A stretch of 64,000 nt of DNA, taken from Vandiemenella viatica. Taxonomy: Eukaryota > Arthropoda > Insecta > Orthoptera > Morabidae. Shown one piece after another: positions 11,631-24,029 of the stretch. The stretch lies in assembly GCA_031002005.1 (NCBI GenBank), contig CM061920.1:121696095-121760094 (forward strand), written 5' to 3'. Each line of letters opens with the position of its first letter. Within the stretch, counting starts at the first letter, position 1. Both the position numbers and the translations under genes were made by a program. The notes under the pieces were generated by a model. The model saw only the letters and a list, made by a program, of their open reading frames with translations, was not told where the DNA came from and ran no database searches.

Positions 11631-13463
11631 CATTAGTGAATAACAAATTACAGTGTTTTCATGGCCAATGGTAAGAAATCCTATACGAAAAACGGATAAA
11701 AACAATATTAAACAGATTATAAAGGCAACCCGAAACAATTTGAATGTATTAATATAGATCAATAAATACATAACTTTTAGGACTTTATTTGTGTAGTAAC
11801 CTTTCTGTCTAGTTAAAGAAAAAATTCATTGGCCACAGACCTAGTCAGATTATCTTCTTCATTTTCTTCAAATACTATCTAAGTTGGTGATATCAGTCAC
11901 CTGTATTAGGCATATCTTGATTTTTTACACTTTGGCATAATTATTAAAGAAACATGTACTGAACGGAAACGACTAAATAAATGGTCTTCATATAGAAACT
12001 TTGCTTTTAACAGGTCAGTTGATAGCAAAGTCTTGTAGAGTACTTAATATCAGTTGTCTATTAATATCGTACACTAATACCAGACAAACAAGAACACGCA
12101 TAACGGGAAAAATTACCTTAGTGGATAGTAAAATTTGAGCTTCCTTAGAACTGTGGAGATGGTCCTTCGTCAAGACTTGTAAAACTTCTCTCGTTAAACT
12201 GGGACTTGACACCTCTAGCTGTCACGATACAGTAGACCAGCCACCCTCTATGTAGTGATTATTGGTTTTATTGAAATGTAGCTAAGTGTACGTATAGATG
12301 ATATCCGGTAGAGACGATCAGTAAATCGATTTGCACGTAGTTATTAGAGTTTCGCAGAAAGTCAGTCGCGGAGGAACTGCGATAAAGCGCGTTTGGGAGA
12401 AAGGGTGTTGTGAAGACGTGCCGGGGCCACATGGATACTCGATTCGCACTACCGCGTCGGTAAGGTGAAAGCTGCACAAGCCAGAGAACACAATAAAGTC
12501 TAAATGCGTTCTGACAGTGCAATTAACTTTTGTTTAGTGGCAGTATGATTGTTGTGGAGAGATATAATACTGATTTGACAACTGACTTGTTTCAACTTAA
12601 ACTTTTTCGCTAGGAACTACTTGAAAACTTCGGAATACTATCATTACTTATCGGCTGGTGGTTGCCATGTTCGTTCTAGTTAGACTGTTAGAATAAAAGT
12701 CTATGATTTCGCATTCATTGACCAAATATATGTTTTAATATCCTGTCATATAATGGATATTTAAACGAATCAAAGAGATTTTACTGAAGGTAAAAACGCT
12801 TACCAGTCAGCCGTGGCGACCGCATTAGTAAAAATATACGAAGTCTCTATAACATCCATTATGTGGGTCAAATATCATATGAGTGACTAATTGAAACTAT
12901 AGTAAACAGTTCACAAAATTTAAAGTCGCATGAAAATCACATAATTTGTAAGCAAGTAATATTCACCAATGATGATGCGGGTATGACAAGAGTTACAGTC
13001 ATTAAAATCATCTTGGCGTTACTGCCATCAGGAATCCTTACCATTGTTACTTCCCGTACCGCATTAAAACGTAGTTGAAAGCACTCCGCAACCCACAACT
13101 TTGGTTTGTTACTTTAGGCGTATTGCGTAATACTTGATAGCGTGATAGTAATTGTTGTATCTATCTACCATGTTTCACCCTGACGTATGGATCTTAGCGA
13201 GAAAGGTCTCGACTAGCAATTAATGCCTCTGTGGTGATCATCAGAGATCACCCTGCAAAAATTGTATATTTTTCTTAATATTGGCATTGAGAAAGACGAC
13301 AGAACAAAGTGAAGCAATGATAGTAGGCAGTGACCATAACACTTGTCAACCTTGGTGATAGGATCTCGCCACTCTCCAGCTAGAAGGTACAGAGTGGGGA
13401 TTAATAGAGTAAAACTCCCGGAGCAGATAGTTTTCACTCTCTATTCGAAAGAGTCCTTGGAAA
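11631..13463. other. no feature recognised
   Basis: The stretch is AT-rich with a few GC-richer patches (for example 12360-12480). Short frames on both strands lack motifs. Confidence 0.45.
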
Positions 13464-13465
13464 TC

Positions 13466-13655
13466 ATCGCACTGAAGCAACTAGGATTCGAACCCTGAGC
13501 CCCCGTGAGGTGAACCGCCTCCAGGAGTAAAAGATACACAGCTACCTGTTAGGTGGGCTCATCGCACTGAAGCAACTAGGATTCGAACCCTGAGCCCCCG
13601 TGAGGTGAACCGCCTCCAGGAGTAAAAGATACACAGCTACCTGTTAGGTGGGCTC
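13466..13655 (-). repeat. exact 95-bp tandem duplication of a tRNA-like sequence
   Basis: The 95-base unit 13466-13560 is repeated without a single difference at 13561-13655; the phase is ambiguous by two bases. On the minus strand each unit has a perfect B box, ggttcgaatcc (as ggattcgaacc at 13484-13494 and 13579-13589), and a weaker A-box-like region about 50 bases upstream. The unit is therefore probably a tRNA-derived SINE head. Complete identity means the duplication is recent or is an assembly artefact. Confidence 0.85.
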
Positions 13656-14888
13656 AATGGGAGAAAGGGGTTGGTATGGATACGGATCCAATTAGTTTGT
13701 TCTGTTGTGTTTGAGTTGAAAAGGTTTCCATATCGTATGCTCACTCTCCTGCTACGCATGTTGCCGGTAGTTAACAAGGCGTCACTTCACCAGTTTTAGG
13801 CCTTTAACTCAAGGATAACGCCAGTGAACCTGAATAGCACATATACGGTTGTGGTCATGTCTTTGTAATATCTTTAAAATCGTGTACATTGGTCACCGTT
13901 TGTAAACTAATATGGAAATATACAGTATAGCTGTGGTCGACTTCTATGCTTGCTAGTAACCCCTGTTTTAATAACTCAATCTGTCAGTCCTCTAACCGCT
14001 CGGTCTGACGGGGTCTTTGATGGCAGTAGTGTCACAACAATACGAATAACCAGAAATGCTGAAGCTTCGTTTGGTAATGCTCTAAGGACGACTAGCTACT
14101 GGCATCCTCTTTTCCTAGCAAATATATGAGAAAAACAAATATGGGCTTCATAAGTTTCGCCAACGGATCATAATTTTTGCTTCATGTGGGGGGAAAAGAG
14201 AATTCTAAAACTGCCGGCTTCCATTAATAAATCAACAAAGTGATCATATAGCAAGATATGAAGCAACTGGTGTATTGCTAGCTATTATCAAATTGTATCA
14301 TTGAAGATGGTTATTTAAAGCAATATGGAATGAAGAAATTATTGTAACTGTTTTATGGACCAGTTAATATTTCAACGATACTGTGGCTTTAGAATACTCT
14401 GCATTGTATATTATTTGTGGAAATAAATTAATAAAACATTAACCCTTTCTTAATACATCAGTACCCATGCCAACACCGGCAAACTGTTATTAGTTTTTTG
14501 CGACTTTGTGAACCATATCTCTAAAATGAGAAGCTGGAACAGTAACAGTTAAAAAGAGGACCTGATAACATACGCACATTAGAAATCATCTGTTGCAAAC
14601 TGACCACTGAAATAGGAATCGATTGTTACTGTTTTTATTACGTTTTACAAAAACAAAACTAATCTGAAAGTACTCTAGAAATGAGTAGAACGTGTAGACG
14701 AGAGTAAAACGTTAATATTAGTTTGAAATCAATAAATGGAAAAATTTCCATGGTTGCTATACTTCCTTATTTGTCCTTATATTCGAGGTACAATTGCACA
14801 ACTGGAACTTGTTACTTTCGCATTTCTCTCGATTCATTGTCGTTTTGCTAAGACTTAGACTTACTACTTCCTTTCAGCTTATCTGGCG
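13656..14888. other. no feature recognised
   Basis: AT-rich DNA without a supported coding frame or repeat. Confidence 0.5.
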
Positions 14889-15253
14889 TCAGACGAAAGG
14901 GGAGTTGAGGACGTAAAGAATGAGGTCACATCCACCGATTTTATAGCGGAAATAACCATTCGTCTTGCTCATCGGGAGGGGCAGTATTTTGAGTGATCTC
15001 TTCACTGGGATAATTTTTCCTCGTGAAGCATAAAAAGGGCCATGAAGGGACGGATGTTTCATTAGCGAGAGAGGTTTTCCGGCGGCCACCTCATGGTCTG
15101 AATACGAGGTCTGTGGCGACGCCCCGTAGGGTAGCCACGGCACGCAACCCGCCGAACAGGTGTCCCACTGATACATCGACTTCTCACATGTCGTCATTAT
15201 ACACACCGGCGCAAGTTTATCTAAAATCTCACATCAGCATGGAGTTTGTATAA
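14889..15253. other. GC-richer patch with overlapping open frames, unassigned
   Basis: This patch is richer in GC and CpG than its flanks. It is open for 105 codons on the minus strand (15206-14889) and 76 codons on the plus strand (15023-15253). Neither translation shows a known motif, signal peptide or repeat. Open frames on both strands at this GC level are expected by chance. It could be an exon, a regulatory element or a repeat; I cannot decide. Confidence 0.2.
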
Positions 15254-17754
15254 CAAACTTGTTTCACAATGGATATCTCAATTAAGTTGTGATATGCAAT
15301 ACAACTCACAGCCAAGCAATAATTAATATATCCGGATGACAAGATTCTTCCAGATATTAATGATTTTATCATTAATTTAACTTGGCGTATATTCATAGAT
15401 GAGGGCATCTTTTATGAAGCGCAGCGCTATGAACAATCTGATTAATTACTGCTAGATTACTGGAAATTGACAGTTGGTGATCGCTAATAACCGGGCTTGC
15501 AATGTGGCTGTGACCATGTCACAATATTAACATTGAATGAACCCAAAGCAGTCAATATGCTTATGTCAAAATTACTTTATGGCAATCTAAATGCTCTTAA
15601 ATAGACCTGTTCGGCAAGTAAACAAAACTTGTGTGGTCTTGCGATCTAGTGGCAGTTCTGCTTCTTTCGTGACTGGACGCACAGTTAAACACGGAATCCG
15701 AACAACAGGAGTCCCTGGCGTAGCTCATATTATTAAGAAGATTTCTTAAAAATTCCAGGTATATTGAGATTGCAGAGTACTGCTGAGCTTCCAACTTGCT
15801 ACCCTGTATGTCAATTTAATGAATGATTATTTAAAATAATTTATTGATTCTGAATATTATTTTAAAGACGGTAAACTGTTTCTAGAGACTGAAAATGAGA
15901 TAAAATACGGGAACCACCGCTAATGCAAACAATAATAACTTTAATAACTTTCTAGGCGCGAGTTCACAGCTTCTTTGTATTATAAGCGAATCATACATTC
16001 CCATATAGTAATGTAATAATATATTGTAAGCTTTAGTCGACAAATTAATACACTTTATCCATGAAGTTATTAATTAAACGGATGGGTTCACTGAAGTTAA
16101 ATAATGTGGGGTACGGAATTATCAGTAAATGTCTCCTGTAGTTATGCTATATTCTAAGAACTTTTGAACTGCTAACGATGCAAGGTCACTAGTAATGCTA
16201 TCATCTCGTCGGATTTAATAATTGAAACATTATTAGCTGCAAGAGCTCTCGAAACAGCCTAGGAACAGTTGGTAGCCGTGTCAAGGGGAGGCTGTGCTTT
16301 CATCGATTTCCTTTTGCCAACAGACATCGAACTTCGCGAAACGTGTAACCCGAACAGAAGAAAGTTTTCCATTTACAGTGTCAGAGGAAAAGTTTTTTAA
16401 AGACTAACACGCTCGGGTGGTGAAGTCTAATATTCGGAAATTAAAAGATATCAGGCGGGAAACCTTTTAATGTACTAGTCTTTTTAATGGAAAATGAAAT
16501 GTGTTTCCTTTCAGGAAACGTTACAAATTCTAAAGGAGGAAGCAGGTTAGAAGTATTGTGAATGTTTTTATTTTAGTATCTCCTTCAGAAATTTACTTAG
16601 TCTGAATAAAATTGGTTTAGGTCTTCCTGTAACCAAATTTTCATTTACAGTCATAGCACAATTACTTGAGATATTATTTGTTATAGTTAAAATTCCTATA
16701 AATGATTTCGTCAACTTCTTTTTTCAACTCCTTCAATGTCATCTCTGACTGGTGTTAGAAGTTTTTCTCTCGCCTTAATTGTAGGATTCCAAATGACATT
16801 AAACGTTAGTTGTATCAGGACATATTATTTAATTTGGAAAAGTAAGATCAATTCTATATATATCTTGAAAATTAGCTTTAAATGTTCACTTTCAGAAACG
16901 TTTTTTTTGGGAATTACGCGCTAAATTGAAGCTGAAACGGAAAAGAAAAAGTACCACGGAATTTTCGCATTAGGAAACAAAGTTCTGAAAATAAAATAAA
17001 TTGTTGTTTGTCGATCGCTGATCGTTACCGTTTGTGGTGAGTGACCGGTAACATTCTGTCCTCGCCAGCCGGATATGAATTTCCCGAAATCATTCCAAGT
17101 CAATGCCAAGATGGTTGATTCAAAAGGCCGTTGCCGAAGAAAAACTGAGAGTTTTAGCAACTGAAAAAATAAATTTGTGATGTCGAGCAGTAATCCTGTA
17201 TAATTACTTCCGTGTAATCATGATTTGTTAGATGTACTCTAGGTTTGAAGATACGGGAACATGCTGTAATCTCTTAATCTGTGGGTGGACCAAGTGTGGA
17301 TTGTCCACGAAATGTGTGGTGACGTCCACTATATATGTCCATTATTTCTCTACGTTACTCGCTGAAAGAAGAGAAAAATTTGCCTTACGCTTCTGAATTA
17401 CAAGTTTCCCGAGCAGAAAATCACTTTCACTCTATTTGATTATATCGGTTGTAATAATTTCTAATACACTGCTAAAAGAAGAAGAACTTAATTAAATATT
17501 ACATTTAAGTTAAGTTAATCCCATTTGTATACGCACAATTGCACACTTTCAGCTTTTAGTAGCCAAGTTTGAAATGCAAAGTTGGGAAGCAGAGCTGCTT
17601 CCAGTCTAAGTTCGACGAATCAGATAATTCCATAGTGAGTATTCTTCGTAGCTGAGATAAGAAAGAGTAACAATCAAATTTCACTGAGGATATTATCCGA
17701 TAATTCATTTGAGTCTAAAGCACAATGCGTAAAAGATTATAAACACTAATGGAA
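15254..17754. other. no feature recognised
   Basis: About 2.5 kb of AT-rich DNA. No inverted repeat, shared repeat or motif-bearing frame was seen. Confidence 0.5.
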
Positions 17755-17868
17755 GCTGACTGTCTCTGCCTTGTCTGTCAAGGCAGAGACAGTCAGCTGA
17801 GAACAACTGCAAGATACCTGATGAAGACAACAGAGTCAGCTGTCGAAACGTCGTGTTTTTATACCACT
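17755..17868 (+). repeat. foldback retroposon, partial copy
   Basis: This matches 7793-7905 of the palindromic element: the inner hairpin (stem ctgactgtctctgcctt, loop, then aaggcagagacagtcag), then gatacctgatgaagaca, then cagctgtcgaaacgtcgtg. Both ends are missing: it starts at the inner hairpin and stops before the gtctccactcac end. No flanking duplication is evident. Confidence 0.75.
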
Positions 17869-18778
17869 ACAACGATCATTCTTTTATCATTTCAGTTAAA
17901 AGTATTCCATAAAGTATAAGGTTAAAAGCTTATTTCATTCATTGTCGATTGAAATGATTTCACTGGCTGTAAGGACACCACCCGATTTTAGATAAATAAT
18001 GACAATAAAAAGCAGATAGTTCTTAAACTAGGTTACCTTTTTTTAGAAAAAAAATGAACGAATCCATTACAAACATACACTCCTTTAATGATCAACATTC
18101 ACTTGGGTAGTTTACACAACGGGTACAACACAAAATACAGGATCTCCTATTGAAGAACTTTCAGTTCCCTCACTGAACAACCTGTATTAAAAGAAGTGCA
18201 TTGAATAGATATATTGTAAAAAAGTAATATTTCAAAGAACTACTTGTTTAAACATCAACATTGCCTAACACGTTTCAGGAAAAATAAACTCTAAATTTTG
18301 ATTCCACAGCTGATTGCAATACTGTAATACTAATCATAGCTTTTATTTGCGAGAATTTTCCGTAAAATTCAAGAAAAATTATCCACATGAATGTTAAAAA
18401 GTGTTCTATTCGGAACGTTGTAATTAAGTATAGAAAATGGATCTGAAATAATATTTAATTGTGTTCTGTGTAGCCTAGTATCAGCTGGCCGTAAGCAGAG
18501 TGTAAAATTCATAACTTCAGAACGATTGCTTCTTGTTAAGGTCTCTGTTATGGTTAATATTATTTTCTAAGGATAGGTAACATGAATATTCCTTGATATT
18601 GTGCACTAAAGATATTCAGTGAGCTAACTGTCTTTCAATCTGTCATTTCTAAACTCATTAAGTGAATCCTTGTACACCTCATATGATAAAAATATACTCA
18701 TAACGAAATTTCAGTTAAGAAACTGGAAAGGAGTTTTAAATTATATGAATATTTGTCTATAACTGCCGTTGTGTTATA
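17869..18778. other. no feature recognised
   Basis: AT-rich DNA without supported features. Confidence 0.5.
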
Positions 18779-19677
18779 TCTATATATATAAAGATGAATG
18801 TATGCATGTTTGCTTGTTTCTTTGTTGGTTTGTTTGTTCTTCATACAAATCCACAGTTTTCATCCGGTCTCGATGAAACTTTTCACACTTATCCTTTGAA
18901 ACAAGGAGAAAAGTACTGTCTACATTTGGTTGAAAAATTCTCTGTATAAATAATACATGTTGTCTTACAATTTAGAAAAATTACTGAACGGTGATAGACA
19001 GACGCGTAGGATCTGTAAGAATCTGTACTGTCTATCCACACAACACTCTGGTAGCTCAGTGCTTAAAGCGCTTGCTTACTGCTGTTTGGATCATGAACTC
19101 CGGTTCAAATCTCCGTCCAGGCAAAGATTTTTAAAAATTGATCGTAAGATTCACGCCTGAACAGTCAGTTATTCAGATTGAATGTTAAACTATAGATATC
19201 ACAAATTTAGGGGTTCAATGCGAGGCAAATCGTAGGTAGTCTTACGATGCTGTACACTTTTTTACGTTATAATCATCCCTCAGGGTTGATCGCAGTCAGT
19301 GTGTCTGTGTGATCTGCAGTAATAATACTATAAACGCGGAAGTAAGTCTCTTTTTATTACGTTTTGACGACCAAATGGCTGTATCGATATTGATGGAATT
19401 TGACCAGAAAATCTGTAAGAAGGGCACAGGACATTTTTCCGGTATGATTAACAGTTGTAGTCACGAAATTTTGAGAACTTATCGAATTGTGACAGAAATA
19501 TGTTGGAAATTGATCCTCTTCAAGAACGAGGTTCGACGGCAGAATGATATAGTGAGAGTCATATTATGCCAACTCGGTGTTGTTTGGAACCAATCCTTCG
19601 TTAGCAAAAACTTTCTATATTCGATTCTGGCAAAGAAATTCTTAATCCACACGTACGAAGTCGCAGGTATCAGCTAG
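18779..19677 (+). mobile_element. non-autonomous Helitron, 0.9 kb
   Basis: The element begins TC (TCTATATATATAAAGATG at 18779) after an A and ends CTAG (19674-19677) before a T. This is the A|TC...CTRR|T arrangement of Helitrons, which insert between A and T without target duplication. The last ~33 bases (ccacacgtacgaagtcgcag, then gtatcagctag) closely match the 3' end of the Helitron at 24744-28383 read on its own strand. The long frame inside (19309-19677) shows no Rep or helicase motif, so the copy needs proteins supplied in trans. A tRNA-like SINE head sits inside at about 19035-19135. Confidence 0.75.
19035..19135 (+). repeat. tRNA-like SINE head nested in Helitron
   Basis: An A-box-like tagctcagtgcttaaagcgc (from about 19053) is followed about 40 bases on by a B-box-like ggttcaaatctcc. 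Spacing and order fit a tRNA-derived Pol III promoter. Either it inserted into the Helitron or the Helitron captured it. Confidence 0.6.
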
Positions 19678-19859
19678 TCTGTTTATATTAATAATTGAAG
19701 ATGACTTTAAACTGAGTATTTTGCTGTATACAATTAGGGGGAGTATCATCAAGCCTTCGTATCGTTTATTTACATATTTCATTTTTTTTAAAAATAAATC
19801 TTCATTTATTCACAGTGATATTTAATTAAAATAATACGGAGACAAGTAAATATTTCGTC

Positions 19860-20411
19860 GTGTTTTATCAGCAGACATTTACTTCATATGACGTGCGCGT
19901 GTTCATATCAGATGGTAGGGACAATACGGTTGCCGCCTCCCTCGGACTGCCTGTGGCGACGCATTGCCGACGTGGCCAGCCTTTGGCTTTCAGCCGATTG
20001 AGCAGCACTCTCATTACCTCCTGTCCCTCATCCTGCACCCAGCTGACCCAATTCAGCTGCCAGGGTTCACGGGTTATAAAACACGGCACTACTCCGGTCT
20101 TACCACTTACTGATCAGACTCATGGCATATGGAGCAACAAGATCCAAAGCAATGGCGGAGGAAAATTTGAAAAGCGAGTAACTGTTTGTTCTCTAATTCA
20201 CATCCGTCCATACGACATTCAGCTTAATGTATACTCTGAAAGATGGAGACCAATTTGCTTTTTTTCTCGGTTAAGTAAAGTAATACTGGACTGTCACCAA
20301 ATCCATCAGATTAGATTGCATAAAATAATAAAATTGAAGTTTCTGCTTTCAAGATCCTACCCCAAATTAAAAGAAAAGTACAACGCTTTACGTTCGCTGC
20401 ATAAAAATTAA
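19860..20411 (+). CDS. 183-codon open frame, function unknown
   Basis: This is one of the longest uninterrupted ATG frames in the window that is not from a recognised mobile element. The first 80 codons are GC-rich, but the last 70 are AT-rich and rich in Lys, Leu and Ile, so the composition is not uniform. There is no signal peptide, membrane segment or known motif. The same GC-rich part (19868-20089) is open for 73 codons on the minus strand too, so strand choice is uncertain. It may be a chance frame over a GC-rich repeat. Confidence 0.15.
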   Translation: MFYQQTFTSYDVRVFISDGRDNTVAASLGLPVATHCRRGQPLAFSRLSSTLITSCPSSCTQLTQFSCQGSRVIKHGTTPVLPLTDQTHGIWSNKIQSNGGGKFEKRVTVCSLIHIRPYDIQLNVYSERWRPICFFSRLSKVILDCHQIHQIRLHKIIKLKFLLSRSYPKLKEKYNALRSLHKN

Positions 20412-20511
20412 AACGAAGGTGTTTTTTCTCTCTCTCTTTCATATTTTTATCTAGATCAAGGAGATTCCGTCTTCCACGTGCGAAACTATGGAGTTGTAAT
20501 TGCTTTGCCGA

Positions 20512-20703
20512 GAGCGGTGGGTAGCGGTAACCTTAGTGACACACATTCGGGAGTACACAGGTTCGAATCAACTCGAGGCCATTAAGATTTCGGTTTACCA
20601 TGGTTTCCCGTAATCGTTCATGGTAAATGCCCTTATGGTTATTTAAAAAGTCGTAACCGAATTCTTTCCCGTAGTTTCTCTCTCTAATGACTTCAGTGTC
20701 GAA
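20512..20703 (+). repeat. SINE family A, plus orientation
   Basis: The tRNA-like head (gagagcggtgggtagcggta) with B box ggttcgaatca is followed by the family blocks accatggtttcccgtaat and gtaaatgcccttatggtt. The 3' signature ctaatgacttcagtgtcga ends it. It is clearly diverged from the copies at 56034 and 60585, so it is an older insertion. Confidence 0.7.
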
Positions 20704-21009
20704 GTTGCAGCAGACAGCAAGAAAAATAAGTGTTATTAAGTCTCTTAAGTGTCTTACGAATCTACAGAGTTATTGATTTACTAAGCCCTTATATCAGAGA
20801 ATACAAAAATCATTTTTGAATACAGTCGACATTTAATATTTGAAATCTCAGCAGGGTATATGACGTATTTTGAAATTTTCAAAGTGCTGAATAGTAAGTG
20901 AAAGAATATTGGGAAGTTTAGAAATAAGTAGCACCATGTTGTAAATAATCTTGGCGACGATGCGTGGAAGCCCATCGAAATGAACACAAGCTTTTTTCGC
21001 CAGAAGTCG

Positions 21010-22091
21010 TCAGCCACTAATGCCACCAAGAGTCAGTGGTGACTGACAATTCTGTTTACAGTTACCAATAAGACGGCGACTTTTCCGAACCGGAGCTCCA
21101 ATAGTCAAAACACCGCTTCGTTCACTGGAACCTAGCTCAGTGTAACGAGAACAGCTGGGGACGACGATGCTGGAGACTTGTCGAGCGTCGTTTTTCGCTT
21201 TCTTCTTCTGCAATCGACGTGACCAATAAGCTGCCATCCGCATCAGCAGCTGTTGCAGCAACTACACGGAATCGATGTTCGTAATGCTGTCTAACACTGT
21301 TGTTATAACATAGGCACGCTTGAGTAATTGCGTCACTGAAAAGAAATCAATTGAAATCGCGACCTTCAAAATCAGAGAGTACTAGTGACCTTTTTTTCCA
21401 AAAACGTTAGTTACGACTTTATAACTATCATCAGTTAACTAAAAAGTTTAATGGCCACATATGTTTCAGTTAATCAGTCAGCGTCGTCAAAAATATTTGA
21501 TTAGTAACAGTTTTCTTTTCGTTATTTAATTGAGTAAATAAACATAATTAATATAGTCATTCATTGTTTTACGGATTCAGATATGTGTTTCATAACTTCT
21601 AACTTTGCTTTCTGATGAGTTTCGCTGCTGACTGATGCAGGTCAAACTCTCCTAATAAGTTTAGGTAAACAGTATTGAACTTACCCTATTTTTGGTGCTA
21701 AATGTAGTTGCCTATTATTTTGGATCTAGAGAGCTCACTAGTACTCTCTGATTTTGAAGCTCGCGATTTCATTTAATTTCTTTCCAGTGACGCAATTACT
21801 CAAGCATGCCTATGTTATAACAACATATCGCTGAAATTATTCTTTTACTAGAGGCACTGGCCACTTTTTTGTGGGTGCAGATCTCCTGCGTTGTGACTCG
21901 GCTGACGATCCTACAAGTGTCTGAAATGCCTCTCTGGAATTCACAGCGGCCTCGACCGAGCCTGTCCACTTGACATCGTCCAGCAAGGATCCGACCTCCA
22001 GAGCAGAACGTAAGGCCCTATATTCCTCCAGATCAGAGCCGTTGCTTCCAAAATCAAATTTTATCCTTTTCCTCCACCATAGTACAAACAT
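21010..22091 (-). CDS. candidate two-exon gene, unknown protein
   Basis: On the minus strand a frame opens at ATG 22091 and runs 82 codons to a donor-like CTA|GTAAAA at 21849/21848. An acceptor-like CAACAG ends at about 21250, followed by an open frame of about 79 codons to a stop at 21010. Both junctions fall in the same codon phase. Both exons are GC- and CpG-richer than their flanks. The first encodes a stretch ending KKWPVPL; the second is basic at its start (RRLQKKKAKND) and later reads RSGVLTIGAPVRKSRRLIG. I recognise no domain. The intron would be about 600 bp, nearly all of it the inverted-repeat element at 21298-21825. The alternative is two unrelated GC-rich frames flanking a transposon. 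Confidence 0.25.
21298..21825. mobile_element. 528-bp element with ~85-bp terminal inverted repeats
   Basis: The left end (tgttgttataacataggcac, then gcttgagtaattgcgtcact) recurs as its reverse complement at the right end (about 21738-21825) with few differences, over roughly 85-90 bases each. The interior (about 350 bases) is AT-rich and non-coding. It looks like a MITE-type or foldback DNA transposon. Flanking bases (ctaacac and tatcgct) show no clear target duplication, so the superfamily stays open. Confidence 0.75.
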
Positions 22092-24029
22092 CTTCCGTCC
22101 GTCTCAGTTACCGAAACTTATCTCAACACACTGAAAACAATTGATTGTACAGAAAACCCGATGTTTCCAAAAAACATAAATTTTCGTATTATTTATTTTT
22201 CAGATTTATTGTATTGAACAAGATACAGATTTATGTATTATACTGTCCAACTAGTTAACTGGTACTCCATTAGTAATATTAGGTTTACCATATCCAATAA
22301 ATTACAATGCTTATCGTGAAATACCATTCATTTCACTAGGTTCAATATTATTGTAATAAATATAACTTATCTCTTTCGCATATAATGTCACCTTCTACCA
22401 TAGAACGCAAAAACGATGTAATATAAAACATAATCTGAGAATGAAATTTACCTGCTTCAAAGATCTTATCAGTACTGACCATGTCGTTAATGGAATCTGT
22501 TTAGTATGCTTTAGTTTTTGTTCCAGCAGTGTAGTAACTGGAGCAATCTGCTTGTTATAAAAGCACCACCGATTGGTGTCGTGCATTGGAGAAGTATAAT
22601 TTCGGGAGGTGTGTGTTTTGTTTTGTTGTCTTATTAACATAATTCGTTGGCTCGCTATATACGGCCCAAAAGGCGAATATCAAGAAAAACAGTTTCTTTG
22701 ACATTGTTAACGACGGACAGTTTTGAAAGATGTGGAACAAATCCGTAATACTAGATCTAACACAACTTAAGATAACCGAATACCAGCCACCAACCGTCAT
22801 GCACACTAGTTCTTCGTTTGAGCTGTTTCATTCGCATAAACATATCTAATAAGAAGTTTAAATTCTCGTATCACTATTCATGGCTATGCTTTGTCTTTCT
22901 GTCCACTTATTAAAGTGGTGAAGGCTTATTTCCCTGTCTTCTGGAATCAGACATTAGCGTTGACTTCATCTCAGCAATGTGTACATGCTCGTTCAACATT
23001 GTACAAAAGTGAAAGGGATGATTCGTTCTTTTTGATGTGGCAGTGGATACTGAATCTGAATGGCCCTTCGGCTAGTATGTCTTTTGAATAGGAAAAAGTC
23101 GTTTTGGAAAAAGCGCTTAAGAAGTAATGAAAACAGTTTCCAGGGAAACGGTTAATTTGTTCATGATGGCTATATTAAAATTTTTAAATTATTTCCTAGG
23201 TTCTTGTAATTTGTCCCTTTATTTAATATTTTTAAAGAAGTCTTCGGAAGCTCTTATTATCGTACTTTTAACAATCATTATAATTGTTGATCGCATTCTA
23301 TTAAAGTACATAAAATTACTTCACACAGAAAATGTATTGGAATGTTTCATGGATTGTGCTCATTCTATCATCCTGCAAAATCGGTCATGTTTTCTACTGT
23401 AGAAATGAATTCGGAACCTAGTCTTCAATTTCGGATATTAAAATCTCTCCGCTTTCCCTCTATTGCGATATAATATTTCTTCTAACCAGGCTACCCCACG
23501 TTCCGTCTGTAATTTAAATACATCGACGATATTATATCCCTGACATCATCCCAACATTTTAAAAAGAATAGGTGTTCAGGGCCCAATGGTTGTGAAACCC
23601 AACTAGATTGCAGATTACTCGGTGTTTTTCACCAATTACTTCCGTTATCATTTTTGATTTTCTGTCTCCAATAACGTGGTATGATTAGGCTTGAACAATT
23701 CTTGTACTATTTTTTGTTTTTTTAGGTGGACAGCATTGCACGGTCGGGTGTATAGGGATCGCATTATGTCACATAGAATGTTTGTTGTGACGGCTTTAGT
23801 AATTTTTGTCTCATGTTTATTGGAAGTTAGCAATAACTCTGGAATTTTTTCCTATTTTCGATAAATGGGTACTATGGTTATTGTGGGAATTTATCCGCCA
23901 CAAGAAATATGTAAGTATATTTTGCAGCCTACAATTTTTGAATTCTTGCTTAGAGCTTCAAGATGTTATAGCGGTCCCCACACAAAGACCATTAATGAAA
24001 TTATATTTTAAGAATTATTTGCAGCAAGA
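22092..24029. other. no feature recognised
   Basis: AT-rich DNA. The frames at 22395-22806 and 22891-23402 have low-complexity hydrophobic or AT-driven composition and no motif. Confidence 0.45.

Noticed and set aside
23127..23402. 91-codon hydrophobic ORF that could be a membrane peptide
   Set aside because: AT-rich DNA readily gives Ile/Leu/Phe-rich frames; no start context, splice signal or similarity supports a gene.
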